Source of the DNA: Algoriphagus oliviformis
GTDB taxonomy: Bacteria > Bacteroidota > Bacteroidia > Cytophagales > Cyclobacteriaceae
DNA: 64,000 nt
Assembly: GCF_017254915.1 (NCBI RefSeq)
Contig: NZ_JAFKCT010000001.1
Location: 868,001 to 932,000, forward strand
Direction: 5' to 3'
Under the pieces are notes generated by a model that saw only the letters and a program-made list of their open reading frames with translations, was not told the origin of the DNA and did not search any database. The stretch's first letter is position 1, and every line of letters begins with the position of its first letter. Shown in pieces: positions 8,149 to 18,322 of the stretch. The position numbers and the translations under genes were made by a program.

Positions 8149-8997
8149 TTAGAAAACAATCACCAAGTTGTCAATCAGCCTGATGTCTCCTAGGTAGGAG
8201 GCAACGCAGATTGAGGTCTTTTGGGTTTTGTCAAACTCCGAATACACTTGGAATGTCTCCGGATCTACCAGCTCGAAGTACTCCAGCTCGGCGCTTGGTT
8301 CCTCACGGAATACCTGTGCGACGGCCTGTTGGATATCGTTCCATGAATCTCCCTGTTCCAGTCTGGATTTTGCGTGGATCAAGCTTCGATAGAGGATCAG
8401 GGCCTTTTCTTTTTCCTCCGGATTGAGCCGGGCGTTTCTAGAAGACATTGCGAGGCCATTTGGTTCCCTACGGGTTGGGACGATTTCCAGCTTCAAGTCA
8501 ATGCTCAGGTCGGAGACCAGGCGGCGTACGATGGCTACTTGCTGTAGGTCTTTCTGTCCAAAAAAGGCGACCTGCGGCTTGATGATGTGGAACAGCTTGG
8601 AGACTACGACGCCGACACCATTGAAATGGCCGGGGCGAAATTTGCCTTCCAAGACCCGCTCCAAGTCGCCAAAGTCAAATTTGAGCTCCGTCGGCCGGGG
8701 ATACATCTCGGACACCTCCGGGACAAACACGTAGTCCACTCCCTCCCGATCCAATTTTTCCAAATCGGCATCCAGCGTGCTGGGATACTTGGCGAAGTCC
8801 TCAGGGTTGTTGAACTGCGTGGGGTTGACAAAGATGGAGACGACCGTGAGGTCGGCTTGTCGCTTGGACGCTCTGACCAAATCCAGGTGGCCCTCATGAA
8901 GGGCTCCCATGGTGGGGACCAGACCGATTTGCTGCTTGTTTTGAAGGTGATTGAGCCAGAGGGGGTTCCACTCGGCTAGGGTACGAATTAGCTTCAC
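8149..8997 (-). CDS. panC: Pantoate--beta-alanine ligase
   Basis: PanC condenses pantoate and beta-alanine with ATP to form pantothenate in the cytoplasm. The 282-aa protein has the nucleotidyltransferase motif [14 protein letters not shown] (residues about 28-41), the pantoate-binding block [22 protein letters not shown], and the KMSKS-equivalent MSSRN. It starts at ATG 8997 and is the first gene of a four-gene minus-strand unit. A promoter with -33 and -7 elements sits at 9026-9055. The start-synthase-like gene is divergent from it. Assignment is secure. Confidence 0.96.
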   Translation of the reverse strand: MKLIRTLAEWNPLWLNHLQNKQQIGLVPTMGALHEGHLDLVRASKRQADLTVVSIFVNPTQFNNPEDFAKYPSTLDADLEKLDREGVDYVFVPEVSEMYPRPTELKFDFGDLERVLEGKFRPGHFNGVGVVVSKLFHIIKPQVAFFGQKDLQQVAIVRRLVSDLSIDLKLEIVPTRREPNGLAMSSRNARLNPEEKEKALILYRSLIHAKSRLEQGDSWNDIQQAVAQVFREEPSAELEYFELVDPETFQVYSEFDKTQKTSICVASYLGDIRLIDNLVIVF

Positions 8998-9025
8998 GCC
9001 AGGGTAGTATTTCGGCTAAATTGGG

Positions 9026-9055
9026 GCAAAAGTAGATTAATATCCAGAATTACAA
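9026..9055 (-). promoter_or_regulatory. Promoter of the panC operon
   Basis: On the minus strand TTG (9055-9053), 18 nt, then TACTTTTGC (9034-9026) gives a good match to the Bacteroidetes -33/-7 promoter. Transcription would start near 9020, leaving a leader of about 20 nt before the panC ATG. Confidence 0.65.
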
Positions 9056-9076
9056 TGCTTTTAGGCTTTTTTTATT

Positions 9077-9084
9077 TATCTTTG
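9077..9084 (+). promoter_or_regulatory. -7 box for the starch-synthase-like gene
   Basis: TATCTTTG matches TAnnTTTG exactly, 38 nt before the ATG at 9123. No TTTG is seen at the expected upstream spacing. Together with the panC promoter it makes this a divergent promoter region. Confidence 0.5.
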
Positions 9085-9122
9085 TGCCCGTTGTTTATCA
9101 CGTTCATTAAAATCCCTATAGC

Positions 9123-9935
9123 ATGTCCAAACTGCGTATCCTCTACGTTGCAAGTGAAATCAACCCTTTTCTACAAACATCCGAAGTAGCCAATTTCCTA
9201 AGATCCCTGCCTCAAGCTATGCAAGAGCGTGGCATGGAGATCCGTATTTTGGTGCCGAGATTTGGGCTGATCAATGAGCGGAAAAACAGACTCCACGAGG
9301 TAGTCCGTCTTTCCGGGATCAATATCGCGGTAGGGGACGAGGAGAAGCCCCTGATCATCAAGGTGGCCTCTATCCCCAACGCCAAGCTGCAGGTTTATTT
9401 CATTGACAACGAGGACTATTTCCAGCGAAAGCACGTCTTCCATGACAAGCAGCAGAAGTTTTACGAAGACAATGACGAGCGCGCGATTTTCTTTTGCAAA
9501 GGCGTGATCGAGACCGTGAAGAAGCTCGGCTGGGCTCCGGATATCGTACATTGCAACGACTGGATGACCTCACTCATCCCAATGTACCTCAAGACTACCT
9601 ACAAAAACGAGCCGCTTTTTAAAGACACGAAAACCGTATTTGCGATCTATAACAATGGATTTTCGCATACCTTTGGCGACGATTTGTTAAACAAGGTTAA
9701 GATGGTGGATATCGATGACACTATTTTAGCACCTTTGAAGACCAAAGACTTCACCGGTTTTATCAAGATGGGTATGGAATACGCCGACCTCGTGGTAAAA
9801 GGCTCGGCAGTCTCCCCAGAATTAAACCAACTCATCGAGGATTTCTCAAAAGACAAAAAGTTTGAAATCAGTATTCAAGAAGAACAGCAAGCTCATGACG
9901 AGCTTTTTGGAATATACAACAGCCTCGCGGGCTAA
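9123..9935 (+). CDS. Half-length glycogen/starch synthase-like protein (GT5 N-terminal domain)
   Basis: The 270-aa protein matches only the N-terminal Rossmann half of GT5 glycogen synthases: ILYVASEINPF at the start, and the DIVHCNDWMTSL segment near residue 142, equivalent to the family's HxHDW region. The ADP-glucose-binding KxGGL motif is replaced (LQTSEVAN), and the C-terminal GT-B domain with its catalytic Glu region is absent. It is therefore unlikely to be an active glycogen synthase. The gene overlaps the DUF4270 lipoprotein gene by 41 nt, an arrangement familiar in Bacteroidetes. A role tied to the envelope or to DUF4270 is inference only. Confidence 0.82.
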   Translation: MSKLRILYVASEINPFLQTSEVANFLRSLPQAMQERGMEIRILVPRFGLINERKNRLHEVVRLSGINIAVGDEEKPLIIKVASIPNAKLQVYFIDNEDYFQRKHVFHDKQQKFYEDNDERAIFFCKGVIETVKKLGWAPDIVHCNDWMTSLIPMYLKTTYKNEPLFKDTKTVFAIYNNGFSHTFGDDLLNKVKMVDIDDTILAPLKTKDFTGFIKMGMEYADLVVKGSAVSPELNQLIEDFSKDKKFEISIQEEQQAHDELFGIYNSLAG

Positions 9936-11259
9936 ATTGGCCGGATTGGCCGCCCTTTCAATCCTTTTCCTTAGTTCTTGCAGTGACCCCGCTACCGTCG
10001 GGATCGAATTGGCCCCCGGCAACAACCAGATCGGGGTGTTTTACCAGGAGTTGACCCTCGATGCCCAAGTGGTGTTGCTCGATTCCTTCAATACCGTCAA
10101 TTCCGGTGTGTTGGTGGTGGGCAACGAGGCGGATGCTTTCTTTGGCAAAACGCAGGCGACGGGCTATTCCCGTCTCTTCATCGATGCTACCGATACCAGA
10201 CCAGATGGCGCCGCGGTGTTGGATTCCATGTTTTTCAACGTGGATGTGGTCAGCGTAAACGGCTCGAATTTGGATTCTCCCAAGAGGTACTCGGTTCACC
10301 AGTTGACCGAGCCTATCCTGGATACCCTGTACTACAACTTTGACAAGCTTTCCTATCAGGCTGATCCCTTTGCTTCCATCGACATCACTTTTGGCGACGT
10401 CAAGGACACGGTCATGCAGCTTACGGTAAACGAGGCTTTCCAACAGGAGCTTTTCGGCAAGATTCAGGAAGGAAGCGAGTTTTCCAATCTGATCAATTTC
10501 CGAAAATACATACAGGGAGTAGCCTTGCGGGCCCGAGAGGGGGACAATACCACCATCGGCGTGGCCTTGGGTGCAAACACGGGAATCGCAGTGTACTACC
10601 ACAATACCGGAGATACGATCCCGCTTCTCTATGAGATCAACACCTCTTCATCAAGAAACTTCAACGGAATCGAGGCCGATCGCAGCGGTACGCCGACCGA
10701 ATCCGTCACCGAATATGGCAAATCCTACGATGTGGGGCCGCAGGTGGGGATGAAGTCCACCGTGGCGATGGCTATGCGCATCGATACCAGCCCCTTGGAT
10801 GCGTTTCTGGATACCCTTTCCGGAGTGACTTTCAACCAGGTAAGTTTCTCCATGGGTGAGATCGAAAGCCAGGATGAAGACAACAACCCCATCACTGGAA
10901 TGGTCATGATCTTTGTGGACAACGAAAACGAGCCCATCAAGAGCACCATCAACAACGTCCCGCTGTATGTGCAGGGGGATAATCAGCCGCAGGTCATTTT
11001 GGATTCCAACGGGGACAAGGTGCCCAACAATACGTACTCTTCCTCGGCAATCCTTTCATACGACTCAGATGATGAGCTCTACTTGGCAGGGATTACCTCA
11101 CATATCAACGCGATCTATAGAGGGGACATCCTGCGCCAAAATTGGCTGCTGTATGCTTCAACGCCACAAACGGGTGATGATTTCAAGCGCTCCCTCCGCC
11201 AATATAAGGTGGACAAAAACAAAATAAAGATCCAAATCATCTATTCGAAGACCAGGTAG
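9895..11259 (+). CDS. DUF4270 lipoprotein
   Basis: This 454-aa predicted lipoprotein matches the DUF4270 family of Bacteroidetes. The N-terminus (MTSFLEYTTASRAKLAG) leads into a hydrophobic core and the lipobox LFLSSC, with the lipidated Cys at about residue 29; SDPATVGIEL follows. The rest is rich in Asp, Thr, Ser and beta strands. The frame is open from a TTG at 9862, but the ATG at 9895 gives a proper signal peptide. It overlaps the starch-synthase-like gene by 41 nt and ends in a terminator at 11290-11328. The family function is unknown. Confidence 0.85.
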   Translation: MTSFLEYTTASRAKLAGLAALSILFLSSCSDPATVGIELAPGNNQIGVFYQELTLDAQVVLLDSFNTVNSGVLVVGNEADAFFGKTQATGYSRLFIDATDTRPDGAAVLDSMFFNVDVVSVNGSNLDSPKRYSVHQLTEPILDTLYYNFDKLSYQADPFASIDITFGDVKDTVMQLTVNEAFQQELFGKIQEGSEFSNLINFRKYIQGVALRAREGDNTTIGVALGANTGIAVYYHNTGDTIPLLYEINTSSSRNFNGIEADRSGTPTESVTEYGKSYDVGPQVGMKSTVAMAMRIDTSPLDAFLDTLSGVTFNQVSFSMGEIESQDEDNNPITGMVMIFVDNENEPIKSTINNVPLYVQGDNQPQVILDSNGDKVPNNTYSSSAILSYDSDDELYLAGITSHINAIYRGDILRQNWLLYASTPQTGDDFKRSLRQYKVDKNKIKIQIIYSKTR

Positions 11260-11289
11260 CCCTGTCGGTTTTCTGAAAGTCTCAGCGAT

Positions 11290-11328
11290 CCACTTCCCGT
11301 TTTTAGGGAAGTGGATTGTTTTTTTTTA
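11290..11328 (+). terminator. Terminator after the DUF4270 gene
   Basis: A 9-bp perfect stem (CCACTTCCC with GGGAAGTGG) around a 7-nt loop is followed by ATTG and a run of nine T. It separates DUF4270 from glmS. The TTG inside the tail (11316-11318) may also serve as the -33 element for glmS. Confidence 0.8.
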
Positions 11329-11381
11329 AGGGAAAGGTGTTTCTTTGTAGAAGTTCAAACCAACTTTAATAATTTTTAATT

Positions 11382-13223
11382 ATGTGTGGAATTGTCGCAT
11401 ACGTGGGGCAGCAGGAGGCGCTTCCCATCATTCTCAAAGGGCTTCGGAGGCTAGAGTACCGGGGCTACGACTCGGCTGGAGTGGCTGTCTTGGACAGTCA
11501 GGGCCTGAGTATCTATAAGAAGAAAGGGAAAGTCTCTGAGCTGGAGAAACACCTCAGTTCCAATGGAACCATCGAGTCCAGGATCGGTATTGGCCATACG
11601 CGCTGGGCTACCCATGGCGAGCCCAATGACGTAAACGCCCACCCGCATTATTCGTCTTCGGAGAAATTTGCAATGATCCACAACGGGATCATCGAAAACT
11701 ACGAGGTGCTGAAAAAAGACCTGCTCCAGAAGGGCTACAAGTTCCAGAGCGATACCGACACGGAGGTCTTTGTCAAGTTTATCGAGGATATTTTCGTCAA
11801 CAACAAGTGCACCCTAGAGGAGGCACTTCGTTTGGCTTTGCACAAAGTCGTGGGTGCATACGCCATCGTGCTGATCAACAAAGAGGAGCCTGATACCCTC
11901 ATCGCAGCGAGAAAAGGCTCTCCACTGGTAATAGGAGTAGGTGAGGACGAATATTTCCTCGCCTCGGACGCCACCCCCATCATCGAGTACACCAACAAGG
12001 TCGTGTACCTCGACGACTACGAAATAGCCGTGATCCGCGACGGCAAGCTACAGGTGAAGACCATCGAAAACGTCGAGACGCACCCGTACATCAATCAGCT
12101 GGAAATGGAGCTCGAGGCCATAGAGAAAGGCGGCTACGAGCACTTCATGCTCAAAGAGATCTACGAGCAGCCCAAGTCCATCGCCGACTGCCTCAGAGGA
12201 AGGCTCGACGCCAAGTCAGGACGCTTGGTGCTGGGCGGTCTGCGTGACTACATGAACAAATTCCAAAATGCGGAGCGGATCATCATCACCGCCTGCGGGA
12301 CGTCTTGGCATGCCGGTTTGGTCGCGGAGTACCTGTTTGAGGAATTTGCCAGAGTCCCAGTGGAGGTAGAATATGCCTCCGAATTTCGGTATCGCAACCC
12401 GGTCATCAACGAGAAGGACTTTGTCATAGCGATCTCCCAGTCAGGTGAGACGGCTGATACCCTTGCGGCCATCGAGCTTGCAAAGTCCAAGGGGGCGACC
12501 ATCTTCGGCGTCTGCAACGTGGTAGGTTCATCCATCCCCAGGGCAACGCATGCGGGATCCTACACCCACGCCGGCCCGGAAATCGGCGTAGCGTCCACCA
12601 AGGCCTTTACCGCCCAGATCTCCGTATTGGCGATGATGGCGCTGAAGCTGGGCTACCAAAGGGGTACGTTGCCGGAGAGCAAGTACGTGCAGCTGCTGCA
12701 TGAGCTGGCGGCGGTGCCCGCCAAGGTAGAAAAGGCACTCGAAACCAACGAGCTTGTCAAGTACATTTCCTCCGAATACAAGGACGTAAGAAACGCCCTC
12801 TATCTCGGCAGGGGCTACAATTTCCCAGTGGCGCTGGAGGGGGCACTGAAGCTGAAGGAGATCTCCTACATCCATGCCGAGGGCTATCCGGCCGCAGAGA
12901 TGAAGCATGGGCCTATCGCCCTGATCGACGAAGAGATGCCCGTAGTCTTCATCGCGACGCAGGACAGCTCCTACGAGAAGGTCGTGAGCAATATCCAGGA
13001 GGTGAAAGCCAGAAAAGGAAAAGTCATTGCCGTGGTGACGGAGGGCGACACCCAAGTGAAGGCCATGGCGGATCACGTGATTGAGATTCCGGCACTACAT
13101 GAGGCCTTTGTGCCGCTGGTGGCGGTAGTACCGCTACAGCTGCTGTCGTACCATATCGCCGTGATGAGGGGATGTAATGTGGATCAGCCCCGAAATCTCG
13201 CAAAATCGGTCACTGTGGAATAA
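11382..13223 (+). CDS. glmS: Glutamine--fructose-6-phosphate aminotransferase (isomerising)
   Basis: GlmS makes glucosamine-6-phosphate from fructose-6-phosphate and glutamine, the entry step to UDP-GlcNAc for peptidoglycan and lipid A. The 613-aa protein starts MCGIVAYVG with the nucleophile Cys2 of the N-terminal glutaminase domain (about 1-240), which also has GHTRWATHGEP. Two SIS sugar-isomerase domains follow, with SQSGETADT and EGALKLKEISY. The C-terminus NLAKSVTVE is canonical. glmM, a later enzyme of the same pathway, is also in this window at 36.2 kb. A weak promoter (TTG, 21 nt, TTTCTTTG) lies upstream. Confidence 0.98.
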   Translation: MCGIVAYVGQQEALPIILKGLRRLEYRGYDSAGVAVLDSQGLSIYKKKGKVSELEKHLSSNGTIESRIGIGHTRWATHGEPNDVNAHPHYSSSEKFAMIHNGIIENYEVLKKDLLQKGYKFQSDTDTEVFVKFIEDIFVNNKCTLEEALRLALHKVVGAYAIVLINKEEPDTLIAARKGSPLVIGVGEDEYFLASDATPIIEYTNKVVYLDDYEIAVIRDGKLQVKTIENVETHPYINQLEMELEAIEKGGYEHFMLKEIYEQPKSIADCLRGRLDAKSGRLVLGGLRDYMNKFQNAERIIITACGTSWHAGLVAEYLFEEFARVPVEVEYASEFRYRNPVINEKDFVIAISQSGETADTLAAIELAKSKGATIFGVCNVVGSSIPRATHAGSYTHAGPEIGVASTKAFTAQISVLAMMALKLGYQRGTLPESKYVQLLHELAAVPAKVEKALETNELVKYISSEYKDVRNALYLGRGYNFPVALEGALKLKEISYIHAEGYPAAEMKHGPIALIDEEMPVVFIATQDSSYEKVVSNIQEVKARKGKVIAVVTEGDTQVKAMADHVIEIPALHEAFVPLVAVVPLQLLSYHIAVMRGCNVDQPRNLAKSVTVE

Positions 13224-13225
13224 GC

Positions 13226-13259
13226 AAAAAGAGGCGGTCAGATATGACCGCCTCTTTTT
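13226..13259. terminator. Bidirectional terminator between glmS and the Kazal gene
   Basis: A perfect 15-bp inverted repeat (AAAAAGAGGCGGTCA and its complement) around the loop GATA. The A- and T-rich ends let it end both glmS on the plus strand and the Kazal gene on the minus strand, whose stop codon it touches. Confidence 0.92.
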
Positions 13260-13482
13260 AGTTGCAAGCCCCGGCGGTCCAGGATTTGAGTCCGGCCAGG
13301 TCGGCTGCGCAGGCATTGCCGTAGGTTTTGCCATCGCATCCGCAAACAGGCCTGTAGTCCAACGTGCAGGCGCCGTTTCTGACCCTTTCCGGATCGAAGC
13401 AGTCTGCCCTTGGCACTTCTTCCTCACAGCCGAGTAGGGAAAATGCCAAGAGTGCGAAAAGATAAAAAGCTGTTTTCTTCAT
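13258..13482 (-). CDS. Kazal-domain lipoprotein (putative serine protease inhibitor)
   Basis: The 74-aa product is a small lipoprotein with the lipobox SLLGC, Cys at about residue 18. It carries one Kazal-type domain with the signature VCGCDGKTYGNAC. The remaining cysteines (ADCF, GAC and the C-terminal GAC) give the six of a Kazal fold. Kazal domains inhibit serine proteases; the inhibitory P1 residue and target cannot be fixed here. The frame is open back to 13617, but the ATG at 13482 (MKKTAFYLFALLAFS) begins an obvious signal peptide. It is divergent from prfA and convergent with glmS. Confidence 0.85.
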   Translation of the reverse strand: MKKTAFYLFALLAFSLLGCEEEVPRADCFDPERVRNGACTLDYRPVCGCDGKTYGNACAADLAGLKSWTAGACN

Positions 13483-13549
13483 GTCTATAGAAACGGCATT
13501 CGCCATCAAAACGCTACCGGCTTCCGGTTTTATAGTCTGCGATTCCGCA

Positions 13550-13578
13550 TTGCCTGCCGATAAATTCCCTACTTTTGC
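13550..13578 (+). promoter_or_regulatory. prfA promoter
   Basis: TTG (13550-13552), a 17-nt spacer and TACTTTTGC (13570-13578) fit the Bacteroidetes promoter. Transcription would start near 13585, giving a leader of only about 10 nt and supporting ATG 13596 rather than TTG 13575 as the start. Confidence 0.65.
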
Positions 13579-13595
13579 GCAGCGAAGGAAAAACC

Positions 13596-14669
<1,074 letters not shown>

Positions 14670-14753
14670 GTGGAACAGGCTTTGCAAGATTGAATTAAGA
14701 AGGTATATTGAACAAACAAAAAGCCCAGGAGGAGTAATAACCCACGCATTTTT

Positions 14754-15278
14754 ATGATCATAGCAGGAGAAAGAGAAATCAATCTGGTCACATGGAGTGA
14801 GTCCCATTTTCACCAACTCTATCCCCTTGCCAACAACCCAAAGATCGCAATGAACCTGCGGGATAGCTATCCCCAGCCCTATACCATACACGATGCCCGC
14901 CACTGGATCGAGCACAACCAAAAATTCAACCCACCGCAAAACTTCGCCATCGAATTTGAGGGGAAGCTGGCGGGCTCCATAGGCTGTGACCGGGGAAAAG
15001 ACGAGCTCCGCACCAACATGGAATTGGGGTTTTGGGTAGGGGAGCCTTTCTGGGGAAAAGGTGTAGCCACCGAGGCGGTGAAGCTGTACACCAAATACAT
15101 TTTCGAGAAATTCGACATCCAAAGGCTCTTTGCCCAAGTGTATGACTTCAATGGGGAATCCATGAATGTGCTGGAAAAGGCCGGCTTCATACCCGAGGCT
15201 ATCCTGAAAAAGGCCTACATCAAGCGGGGCATCATCGGGGATGTTTTCCAATATGTGATGATCAGAGACGAGGAGTAA
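14754..15278 (+). CDS. GNAT-family N-acetyltransferase (RimJ/RimL type)
   Basis: The 174-aa protein has the GNAT fold pattern of the RimJ/RimL-like group (Acetyltransf_3). The acetyl-CoA pyrophosphate loop is in GFWVGEPFWGKGVATEAV (about residues 91-108). It is followed by RLFAQVYDFNGESMNVLEKAGF, typical of this group, and a C-terminal beta strand GDVFQYVMI. The start is ATG 14754. The acceptor could be a protein N-terminus, an amino acid or a small molecule; sequence does not decide. A short hairpin with a T-run overlaps the stop codon. Confidence 0.88.
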   Translation: MIIAGEREINLVTWSESHFHQLYPLANNPKIAMNLRDSYPQPYTIHDARHWIEHNQKFNPPQNFAIEFEGKLAGSIGCDRGKDELRTNMELGFWVGEPFWGKGVATEAVKLYTKYIFEKFDIQRLFAQVYDFNGESMNVLEKAGFIPEAILKKAYIKRGIIGDVFQYVMIRDEE

Positions 15279-15292
15279 TCTTCGTCTTTTTT
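15266..15292 (+). terminator. Possible terminator after the acetyltransferase gene
   Basis: A 6-bp stem (AGACGA with TCGTCT) around 10 nt that includes the stop codon is followed by a T-run. The stem is short, so confidence is modest. The gene beyond it is convergent. Confidence 0.4.
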
Positions 15293-15362
15293 GTATGAAC
15301 CCTTTTGTCGGTTTGCTGACTGCCGGGTTTTGGGGGGCAGATGGTTTCTGCTTTTTCCGCAC

Positions 15363-18176
15363 TCATCGCACGAGCAGCTTTTTGGTGACTAGCCCGTCTT
15401 TCCCTTTGAGCTGCAGGAGGAGAAGTCCTTTGGGCAAGCTCTCCAAATACACTTCCCGCTGTCCCGACGATATCCTGAGCTCAAGAAGGGGCTGGCCGAG
15501 AGAATTGGTGACGGTCAGGCTAGACCAGGAGTCGAGGCTGTCGGAGGTAAGGGTGACGGTTCCTTGGCTGGGGTTGGGGTAGAGTTTAAGGTCTGTATCG
15601 GCTGTTGGCTCCAGCGCGGTGATCAGGTTCACATTGACGGATAGAATCCTTTTGGTGCTGTATCCGCAGGCATTTTGTGCTTCGACGGCCAGCTCAAAGT
15701 CGCCTTCTTTTTCCCACACCACCGTCACGCTGGCGCTGCCCTGCCCGGAAAGGATCTTTCCCCCGCCTCCGCTGACACTCCATCGATAGTTGAGACCAGG
15801 AATGGGGTCTATGCTATAGATCTCCGCCACTAGACTGGTCATCGTCGCCCCCGCGATACTGGATGGAGACGAGGGAGTGGAGGCAACGCTGATGGTTTTT
15901 TGGAGGGAAGGAGATGGCCCGCAGTAGTTTTCCTGGATGACGCTGATGCGCTGCTCCCCTTGCTGGGCCCAGACGACTTCGACTTGATGGGAGCCTTGTC
16001 CGCTTTTGATTTCCCCTCCGGTCACTGCCCAAGTGTAGCTTATTCCGTTTTGGCTGGGGAGGGAGTAGGAGTAGCTCGCTCCGCTGCACACGGCACCCTC
16101 ACCGGCGATAGCCTGGGTGCTGGGAGGGCTGGCGGCTACCGATACTTCGAGCGCGGAGGTCTCCCCGCTTCCGCAGAAGTTGGTTCTGCTGACCAGAACT
16201 GCATTTCGGCCTGTCTCGGTCCACCTTACTTCGATTTGCGGAGTACCCTGCCCGGAGAGGATCTCTCCTCCGTCCACACGCCACAGGATTTCGGACCCCA
16301 GCTGGGGCGCGGCCGAGATCGAGTAGCTGGCAGTGCCGAGGCAAGCCTGGAAGCCTCCGGAGATTTCGCCTACGTTACCCGTAGGAGGGACGCAGCTAAA
16401 GGAAAGGACGGTGCCATCATCACCGGCAAAGTAGGCCCGAAGGTCTGTCCCGGCGCTGACGGCGTTGAGGTCTCTGAGGGTGCCGGTGGCAAATTCTCTC
16501 CAAGTCTCTCCCCCGTCAGAGGTGACGAGGGCCAGTCCCTCCTCACCGGAGATAAAACCGTATTCCATCCCAAAGAAGTCTATGGATTTGAGGTTTTTGG
16601 TCGTGCCGGATGCGATTATTTTCCAGGTACTGGCCTTGTCTTCTGTTTTGAGGATAATGCCTCCGTCCCCGACCACCACGGCGCGGGTGGTGTCAATCTT
16701 TGCCAGGGCGTTCAGGTTTTGCTCGGTGACCTTGGGCACCGTCTCCCAAATAGACCCTCCGAAAGTCCTGCTGATCTGCCCTTTTTCTCCAATCGCCACC
16801 CCGTAGCCAAAGTCGAAAAAGATCAGCCCATTGAGGTTTTCCAAAGTATTGGATGAGACGGTCTGATCCCAGGTCACTCCCGAATCGAATGACCTGGAAA
16901 TGTATCCTTGCGATCCGCTAAGGTAAATGACGGAGGGGGCAAAGAGATAGAAGCCCGTGATGGTGCGGTCTGCGGCGGTGAAGACGGGAACCCAGCTGCT
17001 TCCCGAATTGGAGCTGCGGTAGATCTTGCCTTGGTCAGATCCGGAATACCCGAAAGCCGTATTCCAAAAAGCAAGGCTTTTGATGGTGACAGGCTCCGGC
17101 AGGGGGCGGCTTACAAGGGAGGTGGCGCCATTGGTGGTGACAAAGAATGCACCGTCTTGCCCAGCAATGAATCCCGTGTTTTGGTCTTTGAAGTCTGCTG
17201 CGGTAAAATCATTCCTGATGCCCGCGAATTTTTGGCTCCAGCTGGCGCCGGAGTTGGAGGAGTTGATCAGGTAGCCGTCCTGACCGACAGTGGTGGCCAG
17301 GTTACTGGTGGGCTTGAAGGCAATGGAATGAAGGTTTCTGACATTCCCCGTTCCGAGGCTGGGCTTGGCAAAGGTAGTTCCCGAGTTGGCTGTCCGCACG
17401 ACCGTGGCCATGTCGCCGACGGCAACCACGATCCGCGCATCCAAGGGGCTGATGGCCACCTCCCGGAGTGTGCTGCTGGTACCGGGGCTGAGCGCGTTCC
17501 AGGAGGCTCCTCCATCGATGGTTTTCAGAAAGGTGCCGTTTTCTCCTACCGCGTAGCCTATCAGTTCACTGGAGAAGGCGACCCCATAGAGGTCGGCGCT
17601 GGATGGAGCGCTGCCAAGCGTCCAAGTATTTCCCTTGTCTTGGGATTTTAGGATTTTCCCGTCCGAGGCGACGATGAAGCCCGTGCTTTCACCCACAAAA
17701 TACACGTCATAGAGGTCTAGCGCCGTACCGCTGACTAGTTTCTTCCATGTTTCTCCTCCATCCAGGGACTGGATGAGCTCCCCCTTTTCTCCCGCGGCGA
17801 CTATCGGGCCGCCGGGGATTTGCGCTAAGGCAAAAAGATCATTGACGGTTCCGGCTTCCTTTTGCTGCCAAGTCTTACCCGCATCCGTACTGAGGAAAAT
17901 CGCCCCGCCCTCGCCCACGGCGAGACCTCTGCTGGAATCCAGAAAAAGCACATCGTAAAACCGCAGGTCAAAGCGCTGAAGCACCTCTTCCCAGGTGGTG
18001 CCACCGTCCTCGGTTCGGATGATCAGCTTTTCTCCCACTGCCACTCCCTGCTGGGCGCTGCTCCAGTGTGAAGAATGAAGGTCGAGCCCCCAGCCCTGCA
18101 TTCGGGTCATGGTCTGGCTGCTTGCCTCCAATGCAACCAGGGTAAGGAAGAGGAAAATGGGTAGGAGTCTTCTCAT
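15363..18176 (-). CDS. YCF48-repeat / PKD-like secreted protein with T9SS sorting domain
   Basis: The 937-aa protein starts with a signal peptide (RRLLPIFLFLTLVALEASSQ). About 600 residues of YCF48-like beta-propeller repeats follow, each with a DGG.TW-type motif (EDGGTTWEEV, TDAGKTWQQ, LDGGETWKK). Then come three PKD-like Ig-fold repeats with the word SGQG (for example GGEIKSGQGSHQVEVVW). The last 80 residues are a type A T9SS sorting domain (LKLYPNPSQGTVTL to VTKKLLVR). It is predicted to cross the outer membrane by T9SS and be surface-attached or released. The frame extends to a TTG at 18191, but ATG 18176 is the natural start. The function of the propeller is unknown. Confidence 0.88.
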   Translation of the reverse strand: MRRLLPIFLFLTLVALEASSQTMTRMQGWGLDLHSSHWSSAQQGVAVGEKLIIRTEDGGTTWEEVLQRFDLRFYDVLFLDSSRGLAVGEGGAIFLSTDAGKTWQQKEAGTVNDLFALAQIPGGPIVAAGEKGELIQSLDGGETWKKLVSGTALDLYDVYFVGESTGFIVASDGKILKSQDKGNTWTLGSAPSSADLYGVAFSSELIGYAVGENGTFLKTIDGGASWNALSPGTSSTLREVAISPLDARIVVAVGDMATVVRTANSGTTFAKPSLGTGNVRNLHSIAFKPTSNLATTVGQDGYLINSSNSGASWSQKFAGIRNDFTAADFKDQNTGFIAGQDGAFFVTTNGATSLVSRPLPEPVTIKSLAFWNTAFGYSGSDQGKIYRSSNSGSSWVPVFTAADRTITGFYLFAPSVIYLSGSQGYISRSFDSGVTWDQTVSSNTLENLNGLIFFDFGYGVAIGEKGQISRTFGGSIWETVPKVTEQNLNALAKIDTTRAVVVGDGGIILKTEDKASTWKIIASGTTKNLKSIDFFGMEYGFISGEEGLALVTSDGGETWREFATGTLRDLNAVSAGTDLRAYFAGDDGTVLSFSCVPPTGNVGEISGGFQACLGTASYSISAAPQLGSEILWRVDGGEILSGQGTPQIEVRWTETGRNAVLVSRTNFCGSGETSALEVSVAASPPSTQAIAGEGAVCSGASYSYSLPSQNGISYTWAVTGGEIKSGQGSHQVEVVWAQQGEQRISVIQENYCGPSPSLQKTISVASTPSSPSSIAGATMTSLVAEIYSIDPIPGLNYRWSVSGGGGKILSGQGSASVTVVWEKEGDFELAVEAQNACGYSTKRILSVNVNLITALEPTADTDLKLYPNPSQGTVTLTSDSLDSWSSLTVTNSLGQPLLELRISSGQREVYLESLPKGLLLLQLKGKDGLVTKKLLVR

Positions 18177-18322
18177 GCTCGATGAAAACAAAGTCAGGTG
18201 AATCTTTGGCTTGTGATATCAAGCAGGGATCCCGATAAAACTAGATACAGCGTTAAGATAAACAAATGCTTTTACCCGAAATCTTAATCAGGCTGGTAAA
18301 TTTATGGTTTAATGACTTTGCC

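Noticed and set aside
9123..9935. Active glycogen synthase
   Set aside because: C-terminal catalytic domain absent and the nucleotide-sugar motif replaced.
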